DNA of 64,000 bases from Diphasiastrum complanatum (GCA_029204225.1 MU832156.1:20475-84474); one strand, 5' to 3'. Positions 15,251 to 27,976 are shown, numbered from the stretch's first letter. The notes: generated by a model from the sequence alone, not told the origin. Program-made: numbers and translations.

Positions 15251-15522
15251 ACATCCATTTGTGTAGATTCTATTTCTAAAAGCAAGCTATAAAGAGGCTC
15301 GAAATTTTGCCAACGAGTCAAGGTTTTACATGAGAAAATAAAGGTGTTTTTTTTTCCACCTTGACTAGTACATCCATTTGTGTAGATTCTATTTCTAAAA
15401 GAAGACTATACAAAGGCTCGAAATTTTGCCAACGAGTCAAAGTTTTACATGAGAAAATAAAGGTGTTTTTTTTTACACTTCCCAATGAGTCAAAGTTTCA
15501 TGTGACGAAATAAAAGTCCTTT
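15251..15522. repeat. 119-bp tandem duplication plus partial third copy
   Basis: ACATCCATTTGTGTAGATTC begins at 15251 and again at 15370. The two units match over about 110 bp with a few changes. A shortened third copy (CCAATGAGTCAAAGTTTCAT) follows from about 15480. It lies directly beside the long CT tract. Confidence 0.9.
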
Positions 15523-15832
15523 CTTATTTGGCAAAGAAAATCTAATTCGTTCCATGCAAGCCTTAGATTTATAATCCTTAGAGTGAATATAAAGCCTATA
15601 ACCATTCTCTTTCTACTGTAAGTCTAAAATGGACAAAAAGCTATTCAAGAATCTAGTCGAGTCATTATTTTGATCCATTTTTCATAAAGAAGTCATGTTT
15701 TATTATTTTTTGCACCTTTGAAATATAGGAAATATTATACGTGAGTTCATTTATTGGAATCTAACAATGCAATCGCTTCTAAGACAACTAACAAGAAGAT
15801 TGACACTAGATGTGAAAAATTGCGAAACATTA

Positions 15833-16584
15833 GGGCCCTTTTGAACTCAAAAAGGGCCTCTTTTTTCACTCACTTAGTGATTTAATCCTTTTTAATTAAA
15901 TCACTAATCAGTCCTGTGGCATTTAAACGATGGGCGTAACATGAGTTAGTGTCTAGTCTAGCAAGGGTTTATGCTATGTTTAGTAGGGTGAAAAGTTTTT
16001 GGCCATATATTTAGTAGGGTGAAAATATGAATTGATCATAGGGTGGTCACAATGGCATTTATTGAGTTAACTTTCAAACTTCATGGGCCATTTTGGCCAT
16101 TGTTGACTTTTCATTTGACGTTTTGAATCACCAAATGTTAAAAAGAGAAGTTTTTTAAAGAGTAACGGCCCTTTCAAATACTTGATTTTGAAACAAGAGA
16201 ATTTCGCAATTTATGTTTGAAAGCTCAAAACTTCAAAATATTCAAAACCAATATGGTATGAAGTAGAAAGTTAATATATGGTCCCTTGAGCTAGGAGGCT
16301 TTTTACAGTTGTCAAAAGGGTCAATAAAAAAGAAAGGCTTTTTACGTTGTGGTAACTATTGTGTGGGGCCTCCAAAGTCATAAGTGCTGATAGTAGGCTG
16401 TTTTAATGTGCGCCATAGAGTTAAAGTAGGGTTAGTGGCTTTGGAACCAATGTGGGTCGAAGTCAAATGTGTCATTGGCAATGGACCATTGAGCCTTATG
16501 CGTTGCCTTTCCATTGGATACACAAACATGATTAGAGTGAATTAAAATTAAAAAAAGAGGCCCTTTTTGAGTTCAAAAGGGCCC
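15833..16584. mobile_element. 752-bp MITE-like element with perfect long TIRs
   Basis: The ends are perfect inverted repeats: GGGCCCTTTTGAACTCAAAA... at 15833-15866 and its exact complement at 16551-16584. The match extends outward through CATTA/TAATG, giving 39 bp in all. There is no coding sequence inside. An internal hairpin (TTAGTGATTTAAT ... ATTAAATCACTAA) lies at 15874-15908. The flanks TTA and TAA are the kind of target preferred by PIF/Harbinger (Tourist) elements but are not an exact direct repeat. Superfamily assignment is therefore tentative. Confidence 0.85.
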
Positions 16585-16739
16585 TAATGAGAAAATCCAT
16601 TGTAAATTAAAAAAAACAACCAACACTAAAATGGCCAAAACCTGGTTATTTCTTGGTCAAATCCCAAAAAATTACGTCCAAAAAGCCAAAAACTAGATTG
16701 GTGTGGAAGAGAGACCTTTGGTGCCTCAAGACCAGGTAT

Positions 16740-16855
16740 GATAAAAGGCCAAGAGGGCAATCCACATCATCAAGATGAATGTCACCAATGAACTTCTTAA
16801 GGAAGTTGGTAAGTGCACTTCTTCATATGAAGCATGGCATGCATTGAAGGTGTAT
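16740..16855 (+). pseudogene. Copia gag fragment
   Basis: The frame gives AKRAIHIIKMNVTNELL and SSYEAWHALK, a typical UBN2-type copia Gag block. It is bounded by non-coding sequence on both sides and is only about 40 codons long. It is related to the fragments at 18319 and 29708. Confidence 0.7.
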
Positions 16856-16992
16856 AAAAATTCAACAAATAATGGATCAAATACATGAATAAACAAAACA
16901 TAAAACTCAAGAGAATTTCAAGAAATGAGAAACACCTACCAAAAAAAAAATTCCTTATTGATTGTGGGTTTAAATGGGATCTAATGCTTTGA

Positions 16993-17560
16993 TGCCACTA
17001 ATGTCATGTGCCAAATTCCAAAGACATACAAAAATATAAGAAATAATGCCCATAAATGACTAATCATTAGCACAATAGCAACGCATTACACTAGCCAATA
17101 ATCATATAAAAAAGAAATGAAGTACAAACAATCATTAATTATGTGGATAGGGCACAACACAGGTACAATCCATCACACTAGCCAATAATTAGTGCTATAT
17201 ATATAAAAAATGAAGTGCAAACCATCATTAAGTATGTGGATAGGGCACATGGGACGTAGATTGACATCCTCATGGTTTCCATTCACAAGGGAACGAATGA
17301 GTGAAAAGATAATTTCAATGTCTACATTTGGCAGCTTATAGATATATGCAAATCTCAGCTTAACTATTTTGTTAGCTTCACAACTACTAATTGACTCCAA
17401 TTTAACGGCTTTGAGAGGCCTAGACAATAATGTACCATCAATTATTATGATAAATCTATTCATTTGGGCCAACAAAGCTATACAACACCAATCGATAAAT
17501 ATCAATTGTATTTGTGTGACATTCATATTGAATTCAAGAAGAGAAAATCACTTGCTCCAT
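16993..17560 (-). mobile_element. Decayed LTR related to 50371-50887
   Basis: The minus strand ends near 16993 with a decayed PBS (TGGCATCAAAGCATTAGATC), close to the PBS at 50346-50358. Shared blocks include ATGTGGATAGGGCACATG and TTCACAAGG. It has an internal imperfect duplication: ACACTAGCCAATAAT occurs near 17090 and 17175, period about 85. Right boundary approximate. Confidence 0.55.
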
Positions 17561-17964
17561 ATAAGAATGCTAAAATAGTACATTCAGTGTTTTGTACAAT
17601 TGATGCAATAATGATCATCAACCCAAACTACAGTCGATGATAATCAAGCACAACTCTAAAGGAATAATGAATTACCATTATGAAGGCAATTGTGAAATAT
17701 TCATGACAAGGCAAATGGGATTAAAAATGATAGAAAGAAAGATTTTGATAACATACTGCTACATCACACTATTACAAAGTAAATTTGCTATCAATTTTTG
17801 AAAAAAGAATACCTTTAATCTCAACTATCCATCCAATTGTTTGTTTCAATTCTCAAGCATATAACCCTCCAATGTCAACAGTCGTGAAAGTTTGAAGAGG
17901 CGTTCAAGCAACTTCCACTGGAGCACGTGTGGGAAGAAAACCTGCAATATCACATGTCTGGCAC

Positions 17965-17966
<2 letters not shown>

Positions 17967-18049
<83 letters not shown>
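17967..18049. repeat. (CT)41 microsatellite
   Basis: About 83 bp of pure CT. Confidence 0.98.
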
Positions 18050-18052
<3 letters not shown>

Positions 18053-18318
18053 TTAATTTTGCAAAAGAAACTTTTCAAAGAAACATGGTCATTTTGAAGA
18101 ACAAATGACCATCTTTAAGCCTGTATTTGGCTTGAATTCTTGGATGGGAAGGAAACTATTAAGCTATTCATTTCTACTTTCCAAATCTTCTTCTTTCTTA
18201 AGGTGGATCAAGGCTTCAAACCTCGTTCTATTTTACATATAATAGATATAGCACCTTGTGTTAAACCCATTCTAAGGGATGAAAAACACTCTTAGGGATA
18301 GAATGTTGGGAAATTCCG

Positions 18319-18790
18319 ATCAAGAGAGGTCGGAAGGCACACAAAGTCATCAATCTTTTGGTGAAGGATAGAATGTTCCTCACATTCAAAATGCCAAAGA
18401 AATTGCATGAGGCATGGCATATTTTCATGTTTGTGTTTAAGATTGTTACCACAGCTAGAGTCCTATATTCAAAAAACCAACTTTGTGCTCTCAGAATGGA
18501 TTTAAATGATTCAATCATTGAACACATTATGAAGGTTAAGGACCTTCAAGATCAGCTTCTTGTTGTTGGTAAGAGTGCCACTCATAGGGATGTGGTGCCT
18601 ATAGTTTTGAATAGCTTGTCAAACACTTCCCAAGACTATGTCATTTAACAAATTATGCAGTCTACTCTAAAAGGAAGAGATGAGAAGCAAAATTCTTCCA
18701 TGAAGAGAAAATTGCGGAATGTGCCTTCTAGAAGGAAACAATTTTCCAAAGGCCAAAAGAAAGGCGAAGGAAAATTGAAAGACCATCACA
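18319..18790 (+). pseudogene. Copia gag fragment with basic tail
   Basis: The frame reads KAHKVINLLVKDRMFL, LHEAWHIF, then IIEHIMKVKDLQDQLLVVGK and VLNSLSNTSQDYV, the core of copia Gag. A stop follows at 18648. The basic linker (KGQKKGEGKLKDHHK) that normally precedes the CCHC box comes next, but no knuckle is seen. Both ends are truncated. Confidence 0.75.
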
Positions 18791-19169
18791 AATTATGGAG
18801 CAACAAGTAAACAAATTTCAAGTCTCAGATGGACAAAATAAAAATTCTTCATCTACCCCAATGTTAGAAATCAGACTTAATCTATTGAAAGAACAATGGC
18901 ATTCAAACAAGAGAAGCTTTGATTCAATGAATGACTTAAGATTGATTCTTCATCTTGGAAAATAACCAATTATTCCTTGATGTCATATGCGATGAAACTC
19001 TTGAATCCAAGAACCAAACATCCTATCAAACTTTGATTCTTGTGCCACAGAACATCCTCCTCATCATCTTCATTACCATCAACAAAATTGGAAAATTGAG
19101 AGTGAAAATCAAAAGGAGGTCTAGAGGCATTACCTCTTTCCCTACCTAATGCGTTTGAGGCCCTTAATA

Positions 19170-19562
19170 AAGAATTTAGCATCAAATAGTGATGGTGTTT
19201 GCATTGGGCCACACATATCTGAATGTCTCTAAAAAATTTCTAGATACATGTTTTTGATTTGATTTAAAAGGACCTCTAGCCTGCTTTCCTATAATACTAC
19301 CTTGGCAGGCTTGATGGTTGCAGTTGCTACTTCAATAATCAAGGTCAAGAACTAAAGAATGTTTAGACATATTAGCAATAGATGTATGATTCAAATGCCC
19401 AAGTATATAGTGCCAAATCAATTCTTTATTGATCAAGACTGAGCTATTTAAAGCATGGTCAGTCAGAGTAACAATGAGTAAGCCTATATAGATATCCTTG
19501 TCTTTTTTCAGGTGCAAGGACTCTATTTGCCATATCAAGAATTTTATATGAGTCTGATCCAA
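19170..19562 (-). pseudogene. Copia pre-integrase fragment
   Basis: The minus frame has LIWHYILGHLNHTSIANMS, then a decayed C-x2-C region (QACQGSIIGKQARGPF). This matches the pre-integrase block of the copia element at 56249-56992 (WHYRLGHLNHDVVQRMS). The integrase core is missing past about 19170. It continues the element whose gag is at 20178-20435. Confidence 0.75.
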
Positions 19563-19731
19563 ACTCTACCCTATGATCTAAATCAGTGATTATGCTGACA
19601 TACAACAAGTTTGTAGCAATTTGGGACATACAAAACTTTTGGAATGAGTTTGGATTCACCACTCTTCTTCAATCATGTGTGAGCTGTTGTCTCCAAGGTG
19701 AACAAATTTCTTTGTACTGTAGGCTAAATAG

Positions 19732-19968
19732 TCATGGAATCATTCTTGATGGCTTGTCATATGCTGTGTAGCTCCATAATTGCATGTTGATGGACATTAT
19801 GTGGTTCAACATAAATGCATTCTGCTCATCTTCATCATTAGGGTTCATTGATGTTTGCGCTACTGCATTGGCTTGCTGGTCCAGTTGCTTCTTCTTCTTG
19901 TTGTTGAACTTTAGAATTCTACAATCCCAGATCTCGTGATTCATTTTCTTGCAGTATATGTAGAACAT
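19732..19968 (-). pseudogene. Copia zinc-knuckle region
   Basis: MFYIYCKKMNHEIWDCRILK is a CCHC-derived knuckle with its first cysteine lost (Y-I-Y-C-x4-H-x4-C), followed by a polylysine and glutamine linker. The protease site expected next is not recognisable. Confidence 0.65.
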
Positions 19969-20177
19969 CTTCTTCTTGTTTTGAGAAGGTTGTTGATTTT
20001 GATTCTGTGTGGGCTTTTGTGACTGCTTCTAATTTGTGTCTGCTTGCTTGACTACCTTCTTCTGTTTTGCTACTTCTTCGAACCTCTCTTGGAGTATAGA
20101 GCATGAGAGTCTTCATTGGAGGATGAGGATGCACCATGCCTTCGAATATCCTCCTGCAGCAGCATAGTTATATGCCA

Positions 20178-20435
20178 TCACCCAGTTCTCATATGATGAC
20201 GGTAGCAGCAGCATAGCGAAAGATCTGAGTGGGTCAAAATGACCATCACCCAGTTCTCATTTGATGACGGTAGGCTAGATAATAAGTTCATTACAGCATC
20301 GGAGTCCTCAATAATCGAACCAATCGCCGCCATTTGCTCTAGTAGAGTCTTGAATTGGTCAATGTGATTCTGGATTGAATCACCTTCTGACATTTTGGAA
20401 GAGAAGAACTTTCTCCTTATTAAGGATCTATGCAA
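20178..20435 (-). pseudogene. Copia gag fragment with internal duplication
   Basis: The frame gives KMSEGDSIQNHIDQFKTLLE and DAVMNLLSSLPSSNENWVMV, the standard copia Gag block, close to the 57554-58060 copy. Downstream (20175-20275) a 68-bp direct duplication repeats CCATCACCCAGTTCTCAT, which derails the frame. Confidence 0.75.
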
Positions 20436-21270
20436 TTGATTTCACAAACACACATGAATTCATTATTGTGCGGAAGCAAAAAGGAAAGATCTTGAAGCAT
20501 TCAACATTCACATTCAATCTATAAATCATCAATCTGCAAAGACAGACGTAATAGCAAGACAATGTCTCTTGGAAATAGCTTGATTTTGATTGCAAGAGAG
20601 TGTAAACGACATTCAATCTGTTGACATGTATATTCATTTCGGCATCTATGTGCCTTATTTATATTTGTACAATTAAATTACAAGGCATAATTAAAAGAAT
20701 GGATTAGTCCATAATGTCAATTGTGAGCCTCATGGTGGTTGCACGTCATTGTCTGCCAAAACTGCTCGTATAAGAGATTTCATACGTCGTTGCTCATAGG
20801 TCTTTGTTTCTGAGTTACGACTCACTTAAGAGTTACGAGTTACGAGCAACGATCGTTTTGACTCATAAGAGGAAGCCTTACAAGTTCCTTACGGGTTACT
20901 TACAGGCCTGACTTGCAAAAAATTGATGAAGTTAAAAGGCTTCAAATCATAAGGACTACATGAATGGAATTGGATTAGCTTGCAGCTTTACGGAGAAGGG
21001 GTATATCCAACATCATCACCATCCCTTGACAATGTGGTACTTCACAACAATTTTGTTTTCCAAATTGAGAACCCATTTAAGTAGTAAAGGTTTTTGTATC
21101 ATGTCCCAAGAGTGATCTTAATTTTTTGCCTAGCACTATAATTGGACAACATCTTGCATCCATCTTTCTAAAACAAAACATAGTTACTAGCATCAACCAT
21201 CTTGTTAACCAATGTGAGGCTTTTCACCAATCTTGGAATATGCATACAAGAACAATCAATATGTGAAGAC
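20436..21270 (-). other. Probable upstream part of copia element (N-terminal gag missing, possible LTR)
   Basis: This stretch is non-coding. It includes clusters of GAGTTACGA/TCGTAAC-like words near 20810-20860 and a TATTTATATTTG motif near 20660. By position it should be the 5' LTR or leader of the minus-strand copia copy, but I could not find LTR termini or a PBS. Confidence 0.3.
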
Positions 21271-21279
21271 TCAAAAAAA

Positions 21280-21930
21280 TGGAAGACTATGCGAACATGA
21301 CTCATGGGACACCACCTTCTTCACCAACTAAGAAACTATCAAGGTGGTATTGGCCAACAATCAAGGACTAGAATTGTTTTGAAGAGGATGAGAGCAGTGA
21401 CCAGCAAGGAGATCTAAAAGACAACAACATCATCAAGACAGACAAAAGACAAACGTTGTCTTTATGACTACTAGTCTGGATTCACTTTCCAGTGAAAGAG
21501 GAAGGATGGCAAGATGTCATGCAAACAAACCATTATGCAAAAAGACACCATTATGCACGACACCATTATGCAAACAGACACTTGAGAACTCGTGGAATTG
21601 CTAGATAGAATAAAACCTATTGGTTGCAATTGCGTCTAAAAGACCAAATTCCAACAAGATGAAACTATATACAAGCATAAGCCAAAATTGGTTTCCAAAG
21701 TGTTTACACAACAAGAAGAGGAGATACAAACCAACACTATATATGAGAGATATAGCTTACGTAGAAAGTGTCAATGCATAGATATAGCTCAAGTACTACA
21801 CCACCAACAATCAAACTACAAACATCTTCACTAAGGCACTTCGTAAGGACTAGTAATAAAACTTTAGGTAGTTGTTTGTTGCAACTTGAATACAACAAAT
21901 GGTAAGAGGGGTGCTAAATAAACTTATTAA
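21280..21930 (+). pseudogene. Copia pol 3' end remnant
   Basis: The stop-ridden sequence ends with TTNNQTTNIFTKALRK near 21800-21850, the conserved end of copia RNase H (usually T.DIFTKAL). A purine-rich run (GGTAAGAGGGG) near 21900 could be the polypurine tract. No LTR partner was identified. A short imperfect triplication of ACCATTATGCA lies at 21528-21575. Confidence 0.5.
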
Positions 21931-22541
21931 ATGTATTTTGTATTTTTGTGATAGACGCAATTGAATGTATATGCATTGTAATCCCAACTTTCTAATTATA
22001 GCAAGTAGTGCAAGTGGGTCCAGGAGGCTTGGAACTCAAGTTAGCGGTTGAAACTTCATATTCCATGCATGTAATTTGTGGAGCTAGGCTCGCTAACTAA
22101 GAGCCTCCAAGCCTAGTTTGTGATTCTCAACACACTTTTTGGAGTCTAGCATTTGAGTCAAGGAATGTAGCAAGGATCCTATGAATTACTTGTTCTCCAT
22201 CACTTCTAGTTAGCTCTCTCCTACTTTTATGGTTTTTGTGTCTTCTATAGGTGCTAAGAAACTCACAGCTAGGCCTACAATCTTGTTAATGCTTCCTTCC
22301 ACCTTTAGACCATTTTCTTATGATGCATGTATAGTGTATTAAACATGGATGGATTTTCTAAAACATGATTTGTACGTGTCTGTATGAGATGATTTGTCTA
22401 CTATTCTGTAGGAAGCTCGCACGAACACACACAAACATAAACGAGCGCACATGCACACACATGCACAAGAAATATTAAGGGCACTTTCAAGACATGAATT
22501 GAGCACTTGCTATAGGACATTGTTATCATTGATGCCTAGCA

Positions 22542-22591
22542 AGTGATCCGGAATGCCTTCCTTGGGAGTGATCCGGAATGCCTTCCTTGGG
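22542..22591. repeat. 25-bp perfect tandem duplication
   Basis: AGTGATCCGGAATGCCTTCC with five further bases is repeated twice, head to tail, without a mismatch. Confidence 0.95.
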
Positions 22592-22928
22592 ATTTAACAT
22601 AACAAAAGTGCAAAGTATTATAAAAAAAAGATTGTCTAGATCGCAAAAACTTCTAATCCATTTGAATGGTGAGACAAACTTTCCTTACTAGGGTTAAAGA
22701 TCAATAAAGTGACAGAGGATTCCTTATTTTCAATTTTACTAAGGTGTCTTGCCCAAAAATGAAATTCGTCTATTCCTTTGAATAGACTTTCTGGCATACA
22801 AACTATAGTACAAGTTAAAAGGAGTTTCATACTTTATGCACACTTAAATCCTAAACCCTAAATCCCCTTAGAATGAGCTTACTATAAGAGCTCAACTGAA
22901 TCAATATGCCAAGTATCATATTTGCTTC

Positions 22929-23246
22929 CTATCTAGAAGCTAAAGAGCATGTCTCAGCTTTATGAAGACCCAATTTAATTGCACAATTCTGATTTGGGAG
23001 GATAATGCCTTCATAAGTTCTAAGGAATACCTCAACAAACCACCCCACATGCTCATACTAAAGACGAGTGTTCTTCATGTGTCTCATTGGTTTCCAACCA
23101 AACACAAGTACACCAACAGCTTGAACTAATTGTTGTGCAATACCAACTTGGCATTTAGGAGTTAATGTAATTGACAAAATTACCTTATTGTCTCAACCAA
23201 ACTGCAAAACACAGGCCTTATCAGCAAAGAAGTTGCATTTTGAGAC
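22929..23246 (-). pseudogene. F-box gene exon 4 with two in-frame stops
   Basis: The acceptor TTTTTTGCAG|GTC opens in phase 0. The frame reads VSKCNFFADKACVLQFG, TGA, then 44 open codons (ending GWKPMRHMKNTRL), TAG, then YEHVGWFVEVFLRTYEG and a final TAG. Both stops are one transition from TGG or CGA and from CAG, as expected from decay at methylated or C-to-T sites. If exon 3 is not part of this gene, this exon is unanchored. Confidence 0.6.
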
Positions 23247-23825
23247 CTGCAAAAAACTACAAAGCCTATGAAAATGCATCTTTTAACACCCACACAGCTG
23301 GGATGAATGAAGGATGAACAATTAAATGGCGATGATCAAGATAAGATGACCAGCATATAATGAGATTTTTGACCTTTGTTTTGATCTTAATTGGTGGTTT
23401 TCTTTCGGTTTCAATTGCAATTAATTAGATGGAATAGCATCTTCAACATTCCTGGTAATTGATGTTTGTTTAGGCTTTTGGCCTTTGGTGAGTTCCACAA
23501 CTTAAAACTATCAATGTCACAAAGGCTAAGAGAACCACGAAAAAGTAGATCATCAATATCATCAAAGCCAGTTCATTGTATGATAGTATACATATCCTTT
23601 GGAGATCTAGTTCAACATCCATTTACTTACACACAAGCAACAAGAGGATCTTCCTATCAATTTGACATCCATTAAAAAAGGTATGTTTGCCTATTTCTTA
23701 AAGGCAGGATTTCCCTGTCTCTAAACCTCAAAAACAAATCTGGATGTCAAAGGTATGATTCTTCAGATTTCTTGTGATGTTTTCAAAGTAGAAAACGTAA
23801 CAGCCAAAAGTTTTGGCATCCTTAC

Positions 23826-23962
23826 CTCCCATTCTTCCTCAATGCGCATCAGCAAATGAAATGTCCTTTCAGTTCCATCCATATTGTCAATAACTGCAAG
23901 CCATATTTGTGATGCCAAATCTTGTGCTGCACTCCCAGATTTTCCACATGCCAAAAATTGAT
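23826..23962 (-). CDS. F-box gene exon 3
   Basis: The acceptor CGTAAACAG|AT takes up the single base left by exon 2 (G+AT gives Asp). The exon encodes QFLACGKSGSAAQDLASQIW and FHLLMRIEEEWE and ends on a whole codon at GAG|GTAAGG. The phase match across a 3.4-kb intron is the main reason for joining it to exons 1-2. Confidence 0.7.
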
Positions 23963-26900
23963 CTGTTTACGTGGTTTATCACAGCAAGAAAACTTGTAAG
24001 ATCTGAAAGTAAAAAATTTGATAGTAAAGACGGCCCATTTATATGCATATACGGCATTATAAATATTTACCAAGATGAAAAGAACATCGCTACTACATTT
24101 TTGCAGTGGTACAGATAGAAGCTTTCTAGCTTACAGTCATACTTAAGTAGCCATAGGACTCTTGAAGATATACAGGCGTCTACCACAATTTGCAGTTTCA
24201 AAGAAGAACATGACAGTTATACGATTAAAAGTATGCCTACAATGCTTTAAGAGTCACATCTAGGACATTCCAAAAAGGCATCCTCAGGAAAACCCATTCT
24301 GTTAGTGGATGATGACATCTCCCACAGCAATCGTACTCCTTTCTAAGACTGCTTTCTTCATGTTAAACCCACCCACTTTAAATGCACTGCTTATCAGCTC
24401 AAAAAAAGAACGATGCTCTGGAGCACAAATTAGAGTTACTGTGATTACGAGCATAACGCAAAGCAACTTCTTTCACTGACAAACAGTGAGTGTGTGTGTG
24501 TGTGTGTATGTGTTTCATAGATTCATGTTCTGGACATTTCATTCTGTGTATGGCACCTGAATAAAATATTAAAAATTCCATTACATTCGACATCTAGTAA
24601 CATTTCCCAGCATCTACTATGGCCATATAGTTCATTCCACGTGTTATTTATAATTATGGGGTTTAGGGTTTTGACTTTTATATCCGATCCTTTTCGATAC
24701 TGTAACAATCGAGCAACAGATATTCAACCATGATGCTTCCCGTTCACCACCCAATCATAGATGAATGATGGCTATTCATCAGTAAACAACCACAAGGCAT
24801 ACTAATTTACGCACTTGCACATCTACATGCATACCCTCTATTGTGTCCCTAAAAGACATATTCGGGGTGGCCCTTTGTTTGAGTCAACAGTAATACTAGT
24901 AAGGACGCGACCTTAGCTCACCTACTTTCAAAGGTATGCACTTTTAATGTTTTTGGCTCAAGGCTATGTAAGCATATCAAGCCTTCTTGGAGAACCACTT
25001 CCAAGAGGATTGAGAGCTATGGGGTAGGTCTAGAGCTGATCTGGCTGTGCCTTGGGAGAATCTGCATTTGCATGCCATGATTTGGTTGATTCAAGCTAGG
25101 AATCGGTGGGGTTGATGTGTGATTGATTTGAAATCTTTGATGCATGGATCTAAGAGCTAAAGCCTGAAGATATGTTGATTGGAGCAAGAACCATGCTTGC
25201 TAAAATATTTGCATGCATGATCGAATCGTTTAATGGCTTTGGTATGCAAGCCCATAACTTGCTGAAGCAAAGAAATGGAAGTTGCTGGAATAATTACATG
25301 CAAAATATTGTAGTTCAATTGATGATATGCTTGAATACTCCATTATTGGCTGACGCTGCATTTTGCTATTTTCATTTTGAGTATATTGATATTTGCATAT
25401 CATCACAAAGCAATGAATGTGGATCAGCGGAAGTAGCTATTGATTGCAATCGTGAAAGTATTGAAATGTGAAGCTATTAAGCTTGTGGCCGTCTGTGATG
25501 TCGAGACTAGTCATGCTTAATAGATTGTGGAACTGAGGCATCAGCTATTGTGTTTGCCATGAAAAGGCCCGTCTTTACTCATAGCATTGTCTCAAAGCTT
25601 TCATAGTGAATCCTTTCAAGTCAAAAAGCCCAAACCAAAGAACTTATTTATTTCCTCAGGATGAGGCCTAGTGAGAATCTTATCTCCCGTTCTATTCGTG
25701 AAAGCATGCATAGAGACGATATACTGTCATGAAGCTTAATTCTGCCAGGCTGAACCATCAGAAGATAACTCCACCTGAGGATCCCAGCAGCAACTGTGGC
25801 AACTGTATGCAGCACTTTTGCCATTGTTATGGGTGAGTTTTGACAGCAGGCAGCTTCATTACGATTTGCATTTGGATAGTGTTCACCATGTCAAACATTT
25901 GGTAGGCAGCCCATGAGATCTTGCAGATAGAAGCAGCCATTATTTGCTACAAAGGACGACTTGTTGACAGCAAATGACCTCAAATGTCTGAGACTACATT
26001 GGCCTTTGGGGAAGATACTGGCTGCTCTAACCAGCACAAGAGCAATTCTGATCACTTATGATCAGCATGAAGAAGCTAGGAACGAGCCATGCAATGAGAG
26101 CATGTTGTCTGCGTGCTACAGTTTGAGGCATAGACATCCTAGGAGGAAGCTTCTCAATGTTATGGAAAAGTACATGAGTGTAGTGGCTGTTGTGGGTAAG
26201 GATTAGGGTTTTTCAGACATGGGTCCCATAGAGAATTAGCCGACCAAAGAACTCGATCTCTCAAAAAGTTTTTCCCAGCGTAAACACACTAGTATTTCTC
26301 TCCTGCATCGGTTCCTGCAACATTCTTTTGATAACCTCAGTGATAATAGGGTTGCTGGTATGAAAGATAGTACTCACATATTAGAACCAAGGGAATAATG
26401 AACTAATATGGCAAATTTTAAGTTGCAACTCAATACTCACCACCTATTATGAGCAACAGTGTCGCAAAACTAGTTGTTGCCTCATCAACTTTTCCTTTGG
26501 ATCCAAGTCCACTTGTGCAATTGAAGACATAACCTATTATAATGTTCCTCTGCCCTTGTACTCAGTAGTGATAGGCAATTGATAGACTTTACCTCTTGAA
26601 ATACCTTAGGTGGACCTGCACAACAAGGAGAAACATTTTGTGGAAGTATTTTTTGGATTGGAATTGGGTGCCAAAAACCTTGTGTTGCAATATTTTTAGG
26701 AGATTGTTATGATCATTAGTTTGTTGTTTGCCGTTACTAATGTGATGCTATCCAAATTTGATTGCCATTCTTTTGGTCTTTTGGTGTTCCATATCAAATA
26801 GGTGATTTGTAGTTGAAACGTAGACATTTTTCCAAACCCTCCTCCATTTTACTCCCGTAGTTATCCTCATCCCAAACCTCTTGATTTATCCCTTTCATCT

Positions 26901-27392
26901 TTCATAACCAATATGTCCTTGATTGCTTTAAAACATAGCACATACACTTCAACAAGAAAGCAATTTCAAATGTAGGCTTTCTATTGACTATTAGCATTCT
27001 ACAACTTGGCACAAAACAACCTAATACTAATGTGTGCTACCAATTGCGAGGCTCAATATTAAAGTTTTTGCAATTAGAATTTAGTGTCATCATTTTTCAA
27101 AGTGTGAGTACAAAAGAATTGCATAACCTAGTTGGTACGTAAGCTAGTAGCAAACGAATTGACTCCAAATCATCATTTCTCATAGGTCATACTCATACTA
27201 CTGGCAAGACCACTCTTTTTCATGTAATATAGCATGTAAAGCCTGAAGTCAGTTGAAGCGTGACATAGTCTTGTTGACAAGTACACATCTCTTGTAAAAG
27301 TGTGTTATGTTCCTAAAAGTAGTAACAACTTCCATGAGATTAGCCAAAGTTGTCCTATATGGCTTGAAAACAAAAAAAGTTATTTTACATAC
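23963..27392 (-). other. Large intron 2 of the F-box gene
   Basis: It is 3430 bp long. It contains a (GT)n tract near 24490-24508 and unassigned sequence. A minus-strand frame near 26440-26590 (NCTSGLGSKGKVDEATTSFA) and plus-strand frames at 25172-25471 and 25961-26206 have no recognised domain. Insertion of repeats could explain the length. Confidence 0.5.
24490..24508. repeat. (TG)n microsatellite
   Basis: A short TG dinucleotide run inside the long intron. Confidence 0.9.
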
Positions 27393-27550
27393 CGATAATG
27401 GTTCCATGCAATAGATTGTATGTCAAAGGAGTTGCAGACTCAAGTTGTTCCTTCAAAAAGAGATAGGCATGCCCAGCCACCTCATCTATATCTCCATTGT
27501 TCTCCCCAAGATTAAACAGGCATTTGCTTAAGTGTAGAGCCGTGTAACGC
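27393..27550 (-). CDS. F-box gene exon 2
   Basis: The acceptor TTTTTCTAG|GCG completes the split Arg codon from exon 1. The exon encodes RYTALHLSKCLFNLGENN, DEVAGHAYLFLKEQLESA and LTYNLLHGTII, then gives one base to the next codon before the strong donor ATCG|GTATGT. All 52 full codons are open. Confidence 0.85.
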
Positions 27551-27976
27551 CTAGAAAAATGCAACTACACTATGTTAATAACTCTCCGACCAAATGAGAT
27601 TGACTCAATGTCAGGCCAAAAAATGCAATAGGTTATAGCCATTCCTAATATTAGACAAGTCATTAAGATCCAACAATACTAACATCCTCGAAAACCTTAT
27701 AATGAATACAAAGTTCAACTTGCATAACAATAAAGCAACAAACATGAAAATGTGCACCATCGAATCATTCAGCAAGAGAGAGAAACAAGCACCAGATGGC
27801 ACCACACAATGAAATTGCAAATATTAAAAAGACAAACGACAATTCCAAACAGCAGTGTGTACTCCTAAATTTTGCAAAGAGAGTGGCCACCAAACGTGCA
27901 TGTTTGCCTTGTAGAAAATTTGCTAATTGTCTTATAGCTGGAAACATAGAATTCTTAGATGAAATCAAAATCTAAC

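Noticed and set aside
22400-22470. CACACA-rich stretch as a microsatellite or regulatory element
   Set aside because: Irregular spacing and short, so nothing beyond local compositional bias.
22845-22870. CCTAAACCCTAAATCCCC, telomere-like words
   Set aside because: Only two loose units, so no telomeric or interstitial telomere array.
24399-24708. Further F-box exons within intron 2
   Set aside because: The open frames have no phase-compatible splice sites connecting to exons 2 and 3.
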